From contig NZ_LGKP01000005.1 in assembly GCF_001306135.1 (NCBI RefSeq), forward strand, positions 62,001-126,000: 64,000 nt of DNA, read 5' to 3'. Positions 8,316 through 18,876 of this stretch are shown in pieces. Every line of letters begins with the position of its first letter. Positions within the stretch are counted from its first letter, which is position 1. Position numbers and translations under genes: made by a program. This stretch comes from Herpetosiphon geysericola (GTDB lineage: Bacteria; Chloroflexota; Chloroflexia; Chloroflexales; Herpetosiphonaceae). Below the pieces are notes generated by a model, which saw only the letters and a list, made by a program, of their open reading frames with translations, made no database searches and was not told the DNA's origin.

Positions 8316-11300
8316 TTAGAACAAATCGTAGTCGTCGTCGTTCGCTTGGACCCAGCCGCCGAGCAAGCGTTCTTTTTCCGCCGTGCTCAACAATGAGACT
8401 TCGCTGATCTTCTGCTGTGGATTTGCGACCATATTTGCCAGCAATTGTAAAAATTGCTCAGTCATGCGCTTAATCGTCGCGGCTTTAAACAGGTCAGTGT
8501 TATATTCGAGCCAGGCATCGATGCTTGAGCCATGGTCATAGAGCACCAAACTCAATTCAAATTTGGCCGATTTAGTTTCGACGCTGCGCGGCACAATCTG
8601 CACTTCAGGCAAATCGAGGCTGGTGCGTGAAGCGTTTTGCAACACCAACATAGCTTGAAAAATCGGCGAACGATTGGTTTGACGTTCAGGCAAAATCTCG
8701 CTCACCAACAAATCGAACGGCAGATCTTGGTGGCTGTAGGCATTGAGCGCGGTTTCGCGAATGCGCTGGAGAACCGTTTGCAGGCTTGGCTCGTCGCTCA
8801 AATCGGTGCGAATTGCCAAGGTATTGGCAAAGAACCCAATAATGTTCTCAAGCTCTTGGCGATTACGATTGGCAACCGGCGTGCCAACCACAATATCGCT
8901 TTGGTTGGTATAGCGATTGAGCAGCACAACCCATGCGGTCATCAGCAGCATAAACATGGTTGCTTCGTTATCCCGCGCCAATTGATTGAGTTGGCGATAG
9001 AGTTCTGGCTCGATGCTCAGCGTTTCGTGAGCACCGTTGAAGGTTTGGATACTTGGCCGTGGATAATCCAGCGGCATTTCAAGCAACGGCAATTTGCCAT
9101 GCAATTGTTGCTTCCAGAAATCTAGTTGGGCTTGTAGTACTTCGCCTTGCAACCAATAACGTTGCCAAGCAGCAAAATCGGGGTATTGCAAGGCTAATTC
9201 TGGCAATGGCGCGGCTTGATTGTTGGCAAATGCTTGGTAAAGTTGGGTCATTTCGCTAAATAAAATGCCCTGCGACCAATCATCAAAGGCAATATGATGA
9301 ATGCTTAATGCCAACACATGCTGCTGTTCGGCGAGCTTAAGCAACCGCCCACGCATCAATTGGTCACGATCAAGCTGAAATGGTTGATTAACTTCTTGTT
9401 GCAAGCGTTGCTCAAGTGCTGTTGCTTGGGCTTCGCCTGCCAGCCCACTGAGATCGTCAATGGCGAGTTCTAAGGGTTGGGCTGGCTGAACTTGCTGAAT
9501 TGTTTGGCCTTCGTGGCTCACAAAGCGGGTGCGCAAGCTATGATGACGCTCAACAAGTTCATTCAGCGTGCGTTCCAATGCCTCAAGGTTCAATCTGCCA
9601 TTGATTTCGAGCACAACTGGCACCGTGTAGAAGCTGCTATTTGGGTCCATTTGGGCCAAGAACCAGATCCGTTGTTGGGCATAGGAGAGCGGCAAACGCG
9701 CCTGCGGATCAGCTTTGTGAATAGCGATAATGCTGCTTTGGGATGGAGTTTGGTTTGCTTGCTCGATAATGCTAGCCAAGCCTTTGATCGTTGGGCTGAG
9801 GAAGAAATCACGCAGATTCAGGCTGACATTAAAGACCTCACGAATGCGCGAAATCACTTGGGTTGCCAGCAACGAGTGGCCACCTAAATCGAAGAAATTA
9901 TCCTGAATGCCAATTTGAGCAACGCCCAACAAACTTGTCCAAATCGCCAGCAGCGATTGCTCGGTCACACTAGTTGGGGTGGCGAGCGGCAGGCTGCGCT
10001 CGACAGGTTTGGCTTGCTGTTGGCTTGGCAACGCGCGATAATCAATTTTGCCATTGGCTGTCAGCGGAATTGCATCAAGCATAATAAATGAGCTTGGCAC
10101 CATATACTCGGGCAGCCGTTGCTTGAGAAAGCTGCGCAGTTGGCTAAATCGTGGTGCTTGATTGGGCAACGTCACCAAGTAGGCGACCAAGCGCTGATCA
10201 TCAGCAGCGATCGTATTGACCGTCACGATTGCATCGGTAATCGCCGGATGTGCCATCAGCATTGCTTGAATTTCGCCTAACTCAATGCGGAAGCCGCGAA
10301 TTTTGACCTGATTATCGCGCCGCCCAAGGTATTCGATCTCGTTATTGGCCAAACGGCGCACCAAATCGCCAGTTTTATACAGCCGACCTGTGGCGGCAAA
10401 CGGGTGTTGGATAAAGCGCTCGTTGGTGAGTTCTGGCCGATTCCAGTAGCCGCGCGCTAAGCCAGCCCCGCCAACATACAATTCGCCTGCAATCCCGAAA
10501 GGCACTGGCTGATAGTGGTCGTCAAGCACATACAAATCCAAGTCGGGAATAGGCGCGCCAATTGGGCTGGTTTGCGGGTTTTGCGCGTCGTGCAGCGTGA
10601 GCGGGCGGTAGGTCACATGGACGGTGGTTTCAGTGATGCCATACATATTGACCAATTGAGGTCGCACATCGCCATGGCGCTCAAACCACGGTTGCAATGC
10701 GCCAACATTCAGCGCTTCGCCACCAAAGATGACATAACGCAAATCTAGTCGTGAGGGTAACGCATGCTCTGCGTCGCTGATAATTAATTGGCGGAAGGCC
10801 GACGGCGTTTGGTTCAAAACTGTTACGCCCTCATCGCAGAGCAATTGATAGAACGCTGCTGGATTGCGGGTCGTCATAAATGGCACGACCACGAGCCGCC
10901 CACCATACAGCAACGCGCCCCAAATTTCCCATACCGAAAAATCAAAGGCGAATGAATGGAACAAACTCCAAACATCGTGTTGATTGAAGCCAAACCAGTG
11001 CTCTGTTGAACTGAATAAACGCGCAACATTGCGATGGGTAATCAGCGCGCCTTTGGGCGTGCCAGTCGAGCCAGAGGTATAAATCACATAGGCCAAGTTA
11101 TCGAGTTGGGCGCTGGCTGGCAGGTTAGTTGTTGGCTGGGTGCTAAGCTCCGCATCAGCTGCGTCGAGCATAATTAATTGCAAGCCAGCTTGTGGCAGTT
11201 TGTTGCTCCAGCGCGTTTGGGTCATAACCAGCCCAACGTTGGCATCGGCCAAGAGCCAAACAATTCGCTCTTGCGGATACGATGGATCAATCGGCAGATA

Positions 11301-13025
11301 GGCGCCGCCAGCCTTGAGAATCGCCAAAATTCCAATGATCGTATCGAGCGATGGCTCAACACACAACCCAACCAAACTATCTGGCCCAACATTGAGCGTT
11401 TTGAGTTGATGGGCGAGTTGATTGGCGCGGCTGTTCAGCTCTGCATAGCTCAGTTGGCTTTGCTCAAAGCGCACTGCAATTGCCTGCGGATTGGCTTGGG
11501 CTTGTTGCTCAAACCGCTCGTGCAGGGGCAATAAGTTTGGTTGCAAGCTCGGCTTTGCTTGCGGCAGCAATTGCTGAAGCTCGGTTTTGCTCAACAATGG
11601 CAAGCGTGAAAGTTCCAGCTCAGGCGTAGTTAACGCTGCTTCAAGCAAGATTTGGTAATGTTGGGCCAAGCGTTCAATCGTTGCAGGCTCGAAAAGGTCG
11701 GTTTTATATTCAAAACTCAAGTTAATTTGCTGATCAAGTGAAATTGCCTCAAGGCTCAGGGCAAATTTGGCGGTTCCAGTTTCAATTGGCAATGGCTCAA
11801 CTGCAAGTTCTGGGGTTTGGAAGGTATTAACTGTATCGCGCTGAAACACAAACAAGCTTTGGAAAATTGGCGTATGCGCCAGATTGCGCTCAGGTTGCAA
11901 GGCCTCGACGAGTTGCTCAAACGGCAGATCTTGATGATCTTGCGCTGCCAAATTGGCTGCCCGCACTTGATCCAAAAAGCTGCGAAAACTCATGTCGCCA
12001 GTGGCTTGGGTGCGAATAACTAAGGTATTGACGAAGTAGCCAATCAAGGCTTGCAAATCGTTGTAGTGACGATTGGCAATCGGCATGCCCACTAATAAAT
12101 CGCTTTGGTTGGTATAGCGAAACAGCAGGGTTTTCCAAACCGCCAGCAAAATAATGTTGAGCGTATAGCCTTCGCTGCGGCTCCATGCTACCAAGCGTTG
12201 CACCAAATCAGGGCTGAGTTGCACCCGATAATGGGCGCCACGCGATGATTCGACTGCTGGATAAGGCCGATCAGTGGGCAATTTGAGAATTGGCAATTCG
12301 CCAGCAAGTTGGGTTTTCCAATAGTGAAGCTGTTGCTCCAACACGCTGCCTTGCAGCCAATTGCGCTGCCACACCGCATAATCGGCATATTGAATTGGCA
12401 GGGCTGGCAAGCTGCTTGGTTGACCAGCGTAGGCAGCATTCAACAAGCTATTCAATTCGGCGATCATCACGCCCGCAGACCAGCCATCAAAGACACTATG
12501 ATGGACATTGATCAATTTAATATATTCGTTATCACGAATCTGCAGCACAAGAATCCGCAATAATGGCCCAGTTTGCAGGTCAAACGGTTGTTGGGTTTCG
12601 GCCTGAAGCTGGCTTTGCATTGCGGTTTCCAGCGCATCATCGCTCAGATCACGCAGATCAACCACGTTAAACCCGGGGTTCAGCTCGGCATGAATTTGTT
12701 GATACGGCACGTTATCGACGAGTTTAAACGTGGTGCGCAAGACTTCATGGCGCTGGGCAATCGTGTTAAAGCCTGTTTGAACTGCATCAATATCCAGCTT
12801 GCCAACATAGCGTACCCCATAGGTAATGTTATACAACGGGCTGGTTGGGTCCCACTGATAGAGCACCCATTGACGCTCTTGGGCAAACGATAAGGGCAAC
12901 AGAGCGCTTGTTCGTGGTTGGGTAACCAAGGCTGGTGGCTGTTTCGCAGCTTGTTGCAGCCGACGAATCAAGAGCGCTTGTTTTTCTGGCGGTAATGCAG
13001 CGATTTTGGCAGCAAAATCAGTCAT
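8316..13025 (-). CDS. NRPS, C-A(Thr)-PCP-C
   Basis: The product is 1569 aa from the ATG at 13025, which has GGAG 7 nt upstream and gives MTDFAAKIAALPPEK, a usual NRPS N-terminus. A longer in-frame start overlaps the previous gene and is less likely. Domains are C1 (about 35-460, INVHHSVFDGWS at 173-183), A (about 500-1010, LAYVIYTSGSTGTPKG), PCP (LGGHSLLA near 1065) and C2 (about 1120-1545, HHIAFDDWS). Reading FDFSVWE, LNQTPS, VIFGGE and NMYGITETTVH on the GrsA scheme gives D-F-W-N-I-G-M-V-H, the canonical L-threonine code. C1 keeps HHxxxDG, so it should form an amide rather than an oxazoline. It starts 16 bp after the PKS stop. The terminal C2 must condense with a carrier on the next protein. 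Confidence 0.95.
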   Translation of the reverse strand: MTDFAAKIAALPPEKQALLIRRLQQAAKQPPALVTQPRTSALLPLSFAQERQWVLYQWDPTSPLYNITYGVRYVGKLDIDAVQTGFNTIAQRHEVLRTTFKLVDNVPYQQIHAELNPGFNVVDLRDLSDDALETAMQSQLQAETQQPFDLQTGPLLRILVLQIRDNEYIKLINVHHSVFDGWSAGVMIAELNSLLNAAYAGQPSSLPALPIQYADYAVWQRNWLQGSVLEQQLHYWKTQLAGELPILKLPTDRPYPAVESSRGAHYRVQLSPDLVQRLVAWSRSEGYTLNIILLAVWKTLLFRYTNQSDLLVGMPIANRHYNDLQALIGYFVNTLVIRTQATGDMSFRSFLDQVRAANLAAQDHQDLPFEQLVEALQPERNLAHTPIFQSLFVFQRDTVNTFQTPELAVEPLPIETGTAKFALSLEAISLDQQINLSFEYKTDLFEPATIERLAQHYQILLEAALTTPELELSRLPLLSKTELQQLLPQAKPSLQPNLLPLHERFEQQAQANPQAIAVRFEQSQLSYAELNSRANQLAHQLKTLNVGPDSLVGLCVEPSLDTIIGILAILKAGGAYLPIDPSYPQERIVWLLADANVGLVMTQTRWSNKLPQAGLQLIMLDAADAELSTQPTTNLPASAQLDNLAYVIYTSGSTGTPKGALITHRNVARLFSSTEHWFGFNQHDVWSLFHSFAFDFSVWEIWGALLYGGRLVVVPFMTTRNPAAFYQLLCDEGVTVLNQTPSAFRQLIISDAEHALPSRLDLRYVIFGGEALNVGALQPWFERHGDVRPQLVNMYGITETTVHVTYRPLTLHDAQNPQTSPIGAPIPDLDLYVLDDHYQPVPFGIAGELYVGGAGLARGYWNRPELTNERFIQHPFAATGRLYKTGDLVRRLANNEIEYLGRRDNQVKIRGFRIELGEIQAMLMAHPAITDAIVTVNTIAADDQRLVAYLVTLPNQAPRFSQLRSFLKQRLPEYMVPSSFIMLDAIPLTANGKIDYRALPSQQQAKPVERSLPLATPTSVTEQSLLAIWTSLLGVAQIGIQDNFFDLGGHSLLATQVISRIREVFNVSLNLRDFFLSPTIKGLASIIEQANQTPSQSSIIAIHKADPQARLPLSYAQQRIWFLAQMDPNSSFYTVPVVLEINGRLNLEALERTLNELVERHHSLRTRFVSHEGQTIQQVQPAQPLELAIDDLSGLAGEAQATALEQRLQQEVNQPFQLDRDQLMRGRLLKLAEQQHVLALSIHHIAFDDWSQGILFSEMTQLYQAFANNQAAPLPELALQYPDFAAWQRYWLQGEVLQAQLDFWKQQLHGKLPLLEMPLDYPRPSIQTFNGAHETLSIEPELYRQLNQLARDNEATMFMLLMTAWVVLLNRYTNQSDIVVGTPVANRNRQELENIIGFFANTLAIRTDLSDEPSLQTVLQRIRETALNAYSHQDLPFDLLVSEILPERQTNRSPIFQAMLVLQNASRTSLDLPEVQIVPRSVETKSAKFELSLVLYDHGSSIDAWLEYNTDLFKAATIKRMTEQFLQLLANMVANPQQKISEVSLLSTAEKERLLGGWVQANDDDYDLF

Positions 13026-13041
13026 GTAAAATCTCCATACC

Positions 13042-16000
13042 TCAGCCAACCAGACGAGATTGAGCCTCATCAGTGGAAAGTTGTTCTAATTCAGCAAGTA
13101 TTTGGGCGATTTGGTCGTGATCGCTTTGCTGGACTTGGTCAAGCAGCGCCTGAAGCGCATCATCGCGGCTTTCAGGCGAAGCAAACAGCTCCGATGATAG
13201 CTCTAGGGCTAGTTGTTGATTGATGTTTGCCCCAATTTCATCAATGCTGGGGCCTTGAATCAGGTAGGCAACCGACAAAGTAACGCCAAGTTGCTTGCTG
13301 ATGCTGGTCTTGAGTTCAATTGCCATAATCGAATCGAGGCCAAGCGTGTGCAACGGCAGTTGACTCGCCAATTTTGCTGGCTCAAGTTGCATCACTTTGG
13401 CAATTAATTGTTTGAGTTGTTGGGTGATCAAGGCTTGGCGGTCGCTTGGCTCGGTTTGTTGAACCAAGCGGCGAAATTCATGCTCGTGGTTGGTTGGGCT
13501 TGCCGCTTGCTCAAGGCCAGTTTGGGGCATAAGCGCCGCAAAGAAGGGCAAGGCTGCCCCAACGGGATTGGTTTTGAGCCACGTCGCCCAATCGATCTCG
13601 GCGATGGTCGTCTGAATTGCCTGATCGCTGAGCAGTTGCTCCATAGCAATTAAGGCTTGGCTTGGCTCAAGCAACTGCACTCCATGGGCTTCGAACATTT
13701 GTGGATTGAGCCGTGCGGCCATCCCAACTCTGGCCCATGGCCCCCAATTAATGCTCAGTCCAGCGAGGCCTTGGCTACGGCGATAGGCTGCGAGACTATC
13801 CATAAAACTATTGGCCGCAGCATAGTGAGCCTGACCAACCGAGCCAAAACTGGCAGCTAGCGACGAACAGAAGATCATAAAATCAAGCGGCTCAGCGCTG
13901 AAGACCTCGTGCAACGCCCATGCGCCAGCAACCTTGGGCGCAAACACACTCGTTAGCGCGCTTGGTTCCATGCGATAGAGCATTTGATCATCAAGAACGC
14001 CTGCTGCATGGACAATTCCGCGAATTGCTAAGCCTGTTTCAGCCCGATAGTGCTGCACAAATTCAGCTAATGCTGCCTGATCAGCGACGTTAATCGCTGC
14101 ATAGTGGACGTTGGCGCCAGCCTGCTCTAAATCGTGCAGCGCATTGAGCAGTTGCGAGCGTTGATCCGACAAGCCTTGCTGAGAAGCATTAGCTGGCTGC
14201 AATGGGCGGCGACCAAGAATCACCAAATTGCGCGCACCCTTTGCAAGCATCCAATGGGCGATTTCCAAGCCCAAACCACCGCTGCCACCAGTGATCAGAT
14301 AGGCTGCATCGCTGGTTAAGCTGATTGTGCTTAATTTGGCTGGGGCTGGGCGTTTTTGCAAGCGGGCAACTAGCGCTTGTTGATTGCGCAGCGCTTGTTG
14401 ATGCTCATTCGAGCGTTGAAGCAAGATGCCCGCTAGTTGTGAGGCTTCGTTAGCTTGTTGGTTTGGATCAAGGTCGACTAAGGTTGGGCTGAGTTCGGGG
14501 TGTTCCAAGGCGGCGCTGCGCACCATACCCCACAGTGGAGCTTGAGCCAGATTCACAACCTCATTGCTGATTGCTTGGCCACCGCGCGTAACACACCACA
14601 AACGAGGGTTGGCGCAATGTGGGTCGCTCATGGTTTGCAGCAAGCTTAACATTGCACTGCTTTGATGAATTGCAGCAGCTGCTGGCGCTTGATCGTTGTT
14701 TGCGGCGAGCGGCCATAAACAGACGATGTGTTGATATTTTGCCTGCAATTTGGTTGTGAGCCACGCGCGCAGATCGCTTGCATCGCTTAGTTGTTCAAGG
14801 CAATCGACCTGTTGACTATGGGCTGTGAGGTTGTTGCTCAATTGCTGGGCAAGCTGATCGTTAGCATTGGCCAATATCAGCCAGCGCTCTGCTGGTAACT
14901 CGGCAGTTTGAGCAGTGCTTGCTTGCCAATTATAATCATACAAGCCTTGTGGCGCTTTGGCAGTGGTGTGGGCGGCCACTTGAAAGAGCCTTAAGCCAGT
15001 AATTTCGACGACCACGCGGCCTTGAGCATCAGCAATAATCAAATCAGCTTCATACATCATGGTTTCATCGGCGGGCGCAGACCGCAAAACCGCGTGACAC
15101 CAGGCCTCTGCTGGAATTCGATCCAGCACATTCAGTCGTTCAATCGCGATTGGCAGGTAGGTCTGATCGTTGGTGTGTTGATTGAGGATGACCGCGACTA
15201 ATTGGAAGGTCGCATCGAGCAAAGCTGGATGGAGCTGATCATAGGTTTCGAGTTGCCCAATCACGCTGGCAAGTTGGAGCTTGGCCAAGGCTTCATGCTG
15301 GCCGCGCCAAATATTGGTTAATGATTGGAAAGCTGGCCCGTATGCCAATTGAACCTGCTGCATGCGTGCATAATGCTCGCTCACAGCAAGCGTTTCGGGG
15401 CAGCGCGCTTGCAATTCATCAAGCGCAATAGAGGTTGAATGGCTGGCAACCGCGTTGGTATCAAGCGCCGTCGCAGTGGCATGTAACTCCCATTGGCTCG
15501 CTTGATCGGCTGCTTGGCTCAAAATCTGGAAGCTGAAACTATGGTTGTCTTCAGCAGTACAAATCAGCTGAATTGTGCGCTGGCCTTGCTCAGGAATGAT
15601 CAACGGTTGCTTGAAAACGAGGTTATTGAGCGTGACGGTTTGTTGGCCACGGCTGCGCAAGGCCGCAACAATCATCTCAACATACGCTGCGCCAGGCAAC
15701 AAAACTTGTGCTTGCACCACATGATCAGCCAAATAAGCTGGGTAGTTGGTAGCTACACTGGTTTGCCAGAATTGTTGGTTATTCAAGGCTGAAGCGATTG
15801 AAATGCCAAGCAATGGGTGGTGGTTGCTTGGTGCTACCTGAACCTTGCCCGATAAAAGCGCTGGCACGAATCCACCACGGGCAGTCGCTTGACTGGTAGC
15901 TGCTGGCAACAGCTGATCAAACCAATAGCGCTCACGTTGCCAAGGATAGTGCGGCAAGGCGCTTCGCTGGCGTGAATTGGGATAGATTTGCTGCCAATCG

Positions 16001-18876
16001 GGCGCGTAGCCAGCAACATACAAGCGGCCAAGGGTCTCAAACAACACGCCCAATTCTGCTTGCTCGCGGCGTAATGAGCTAAATACCTGGGCTGGCTGCT
16101 TAACGTGTTGGATGCTACGCAGCATCGATTCGCCTAAAACTGGGTGTGGGCTGATTTCCAAAAATGTATCGTAGCCCTTGTCGAGCAAGCTTTTCATGGC
16201 GTTGGCAAACAAAAATGGTTCGCGCAGATTGCGGCCCCAATAGCCATCGCTGTAGAGCGTTTGCTCAACAAAATCGCCAGTTACAGTTGAAACCAAGGGA
16301 ATCGTTGGGGCTTGGGGCTTAAGTTGGGCCAGCGCCGCATTCAATTGGGGCACGAGTGGCTCCATATGCGGGCTATGGAAGGCAATGTCGACCCCACGAA
16401 CCAAGCGAGCAAAAACGTCGTTGTGTTGCAGCGAAGCAACTAATTGCTCCAAAATGGCTGGATCACCAGCCAAAATACACGAGGTTGGGCTATTGATCCC
16501 AGCAATTGCAACCTGTTGCTCACGGCCAGCCAAGAGCAAACGTGCTTGTTCAAAGGTCAGTTCAACTGCGGCAGTTTTGCCCTTGCCAGCAACCTGTTTC
16601 ATCAAGCGGCTACGATGATAGACCACCTGCACCGCTTCATCGAGAGTCAGTACCCCACTGACATGGGCGGCGGCAATTTCGCCCAAACTATGGCCAACAA
16701 TGGCCGCTGGCGTGATGCCCCAAGCGCGCCAAAGGGCCGCGAGGCTCACTTGCAAGGCAAAAATAAGCGGTTGCGCCCGATCAGTCTGGTTAATCTGCTC
16801 GCCGATGCGATCATCAAGCAGCGTTTCAAGCAACGACCAATCTGCATAATTGCTGAAACAGCGGTCGCAGGCTTCGAGCGTTTGGCGAAAGACTGGTTGC
16901 TGTTCAAGCAGCCCACGGCCCATGCCCAGCCAATGTGAGCCTTGGCCAGAAAATACCCACACTAATTTATGCGCTTGGCTCTGTGAGCGGTCTTGTGTGA
17001 TCACGCCGCTGGCAGTTCGGCCTTCGGCAAAATCGTTGAGCTGCTCAATCAGTAAGTTTGGGCTGGTAGCGCTCGCCGCCAGCCGATAATCGAGCTGGCT
17101 ACGGCCAACGCTGGCACTGTAGCAAATAGCGCTAACTTCACTCGCGCTGGTAGCGGCAATCTGGGCTGCATAACGGGCGGCAAGTTGGCGTAAGGCTGGC
17201 TCGCTTTGGGCTGATAACGGCAGGAGCAAGGGCCATGCTTCAGTGCTGTTTGCTACTGGTGCTTCAACAGCTGGAGCCGATTCGAGCACCACATGGGCGT
17301 TGGTGCCGCCAAACCCAAAGCCACTCACCCCAGCCAATAAAGGGCCGGCTGAGCTTGGCCATGGCCCCAATTCAGTCTGCACCTGTAAGCGCAGTTCGTC
17401 AAACGGAATCATCGGATTGGGGGTTTCAAAGTGTAAGCTTGCTGGCAAGATGCGATGCTTCATTGCCAGTGCCACCTTGATCACCCCAGCAATGCCTGCT
17501 GCCGATTCGGTGTGGCCAATATTGGTTTTGACCGAGCCAATCACACACGGTTGCTGTTCGGCGCGCCCAACTGCTAAGACCGAGCCAAGCGCTTGAGCTT
17601 CGATCACATCGCCGAGGCTTGTGCCCGTGCCATGGGCTTCGATATATTGCACGCTTGCCGGATTAACCCCAGCGCGGCGATAGGCCTCTTGCAGCACGAC
17701 CTCTTGCGATTGGCGATTGGGAGCCATAATGCCGTTGGTGCGGCCATCGCTGTTCACCGCGCTGCCGCGAATGACTGCATAGACTGGGTTGCCATCGGCA
17801 AGGGCTTTGTGCAATGGCTTGAGAATAATAATCCCTGCGCCATCGCTGCGCACAATTCCATTGGCGCGAGCATCGAAGGTTTTACAACGGCCATCAGGCG
17901 ATAACGCCCCAGCCTTGGAGAAAAACAAGTTGCCATCAGGCAGAAAACTGGCATTAACCCCGCCAGCAACTACCAAATCGGCTTCGCCAGCCTGTAACGC
18001 CTGACAAGCCATATGAATCGCCACCAACGAACCAGAGCATGCGGTATTGATACTAACGCTTGGGCCTTGCAAATTCAGCACATACGAGAGCCGATTGGCC
18101 AAAATGCTGTGCGACGTGCCTGGCCCTGTATAGGCATCGATGATCTCAGGATGGCTAAATATAATGCGGCCATAATCTTCGCTGACTGAGGCAATAAAAA
18201 CCCCAGTGCGGCTGCCAGTAAGGGCTTGCGGCGATTGGCCAGCATCCTCGAACGCTTCCCAGGTACATTCGAGCAGCATCCGTTGTTGAGGATCAAGGTG
18301 GATGGCCTCGCGCGGTGAGATACCAAAAAAGGCTGGATCGAAATACTCAGGCTGATCAACAAAGCCACCCCAACGGGTATACATGGTGCCTGGAACGCTG
18401 CGATCGGGGTTATACACTGCCGCTAAATTCCAACGTTCAGCAGGAATTTCAGTAATTGCATCGCGCCCGTTGATTAGTAAATCCCAATAATCAGCCAAAT
18501 TGTTGGCGCCTGGGAAGCGGCAACTCATGCCAATAATGGCGATTGCTTGCGCGCTTTGGCCTGAATCTGCTTGGTTTATAGGAGCCGCTTGTTCAGATCC
18601 AAGCAACGCTGGCACAAGCGTCTCGATGCTTGGATAATCCCAGAGCATTGTTGGTGAAAGTGAGCGTCCAAGCAATTCTTCAAGCTTGCTGATTAAATTA
18701 AGCGCTTGGAGCGAATCGATTTGATAGTGCGCAAATGGTAGGCGCACATCAATCTCAGCGGGAGTAACATTTAAATAGGTACAGAAATGATCAATCAACC
18801 AGGCGGTTAGAATTTCTCTGGTTGGCTCGATTGCTTCAGGCTTGATGTTATCAGTTCCAGCTGGTAGGTTGTTCAT
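13042..18876 (-). CDS. Type I polyketide synthase, ACP-KS-AT-DH-KR-ACP
   Basis: The product is 1944 aa. An N-terminal ACP (Ser55 in YQIDSLQ) precedes the KS, whose triad is Cys280 (NTACSGS), His415 (EAHGTGT) and His455 (NIGHTES). The AT has Ser730 in GHSLGE and IAFHS at 831-835, closest to the malonyl-type HAFH signature. The DH has His1052 (HVVQAQVLLP, with the usual Gly replaced by Ala) and Asp1221 (HPALLDATF). The KR has TGGSGGLG, Leu-Asp-Asp at 1628-1630 (B-type signature), Tyr1685 and Asn1689. The second ACP carries Ser1849 (LGLDSI). An acidic, helical tail may be a docking element. The module should add one malonate and leave an enoyl product. With no loading enzyme fused, the first ACP is probably charged in trans by the ligase at 24497. 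The ATG has AGGA 6 nt upstream. Confidence 0.95.
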   Translation of the reverse strand: MNNLPAGTDNIKPEAIEPTREILTAWLIDHFCTYLNVTPAEIDVRLPFAHYQIDSLQALNLISKLEELLGRSLSPTMLWDYPSIETLVPALLGSEQAAPINQADSGQSAQAIAIIGMSCRFPGANNLADYWDLLINGRDAITEIPAERWNLAAVYNPDRSVPGTMYTRWGGFVDQPEYFDPAFFGISPREAIHLDPQQRMLLECTWEAFEDAGQSPQALTGSRTGVFIASVSEDYGRIIFSHPEIIDAYTGPGTSHSILANRLSYVLNLQGPSVSINTACSGSLVAIHMACQALQAGEADLVVAGGVNASFLPDGNLFFSKAGALSPDGRCKTFDARANGIVRSDGAGIIILKPLHKALADGNPVYAVIRGSAVNSDGRTNGIMAPNRQSQEVVLQEAYRRAGVNPASVQYIEAHGTGTSLGDVIEAQALGSVLAVGRAEQQPCVIGSVKTNIGHTESAAGIAGVIKVALAMKHRILPASLHFETPNPMIPFDELRLQVQTELGPWPSSAGPLLAGVSGFGFGGTNAHVVLESAPAVEAPVANSTEAWPLLLPLSAQSEPALRQLAARYAAQIAATSASEVSAICYSASVGRSQLDYRLAASATSPNLLIEQLNDFAEGRTASGVITQDRSQSQAHKLVWVFSGQGSHWLGMGRGLLEQQPVFRQTLEACDRCFSNYADWSLLETLLDDRIGEQINQTDRAQPLIFALQVSLAALWRAWGITPAAIVGHSLGEIAAAHVSGVLTLDEAVQVVYHRSRLMKQVAGKGKTAAVELTFEQARLLLAGREQQVAIAGINSPTSCILAGDPAILEQLVASLQHNDVFARLVRGVDIAFHSPHMEPLVPQLNAALAQLKPQAPTIPLVSTVTGDFVEQTLYSDGYWGRNLREPFLFANAMKSLLDKGYDTFLEISPHPVLGESMLRSIQHVKQPAQVFSSLRREQAELGVLFETLGRLYVAGYAPDWQQIYPNSRQRSALPHYPWQRERYWFDQLLPAATSQATARGGFVPALLSGKVQVAPSNHHPLLGISIASALNNQQFWQTSVATNYPAYLADHVVQAQVLLPGAAYVEMIVAALRSRGQQTVTLNNLVFKQPLIIPEQGQRTIQLICTAEDNHSFSFQILSQAADQASQWELHATATALDTNAVASHSTSIALDELQARCPETLAVSEHYARMQQVQLAYGPAFQSLTNIWRGQHEALAKLQLASVIGQLETYDQLHPALLDATFQLVAVILNQHTNDQTYLPIAIERLNVLDRIPAEAWCHAVLRSAPADETMMYEADLIIADAQGRVVVEITGLRLFQVAAHTTAKAPQGLYDYNWQASTAQTAELPAERWLILANANDQLAQQLSNNLTAHSQQVDCLEQLSDASDLRAWLTTKLQAKYQHIVCLWPLAANNDQAPAAAAIHQSSAMLSLLQTMSDPHCANPRLWCVTRGGQAISNEVVNLAQAPLWGMVRSAALEHPELSPTLVDLDPNQQANEASQLAGILLQRSNEHQQALRNQQALVARLQKRPAPAKLSTISLTSDAAYLITGGSGGLGLEIAHWMLAKGARNLVILGRRPLQPANASQQGLSDQRSQLLNALHDLEQAGANVHYAAINVADQAALAEFVQHYRAETGLAIRGIVHAAGVLDDQMLYRMEPSALTSVFAPKVAGAWALHEVFSAEPLDFMIFCSSLAASFGSVGQAHYAAANSFMDSLAAYRRSQGLAGLSINWGPWARVGMAARLNPQMFEAHGVQLLEPSQALIAMEQLLSDQAIQTTIAEIDWATWLKTNPVGAALPFFAALMPQTGLEQAASPTNHEHEFRRLVQQTEPSDRQALITQQLKQLIAKVMQLEPAKLASQLPLHTLGLDSIMAIELKTSISKQLGVTLSVAYLIQGPSIDEIGANINQQLALELSSELFASPESRDDALQALLDQVQQSDHDQIAQILAELEQLSTDEAQSRLVG

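Noticed and set aside
8316-9400. Inactive terminal condensation domain because HHxxxDG reads HHIAFDD
   Set aside because: The catalytic second His and the first Asp are kept; substitution of the following Gly is seen in active domains, so inactivity cannot be claimed. The same holds for HHIAFDA at 1-2600.
11500-13025. Siphonazole-type oxazole formation
   Set aside because: The Thr module has a normal condensation domain with HHSVFDG, not the DxxxxD of cyclisation domains, and no oxidase is fused. Only the phenylpropanoid and Thr theme is shared.
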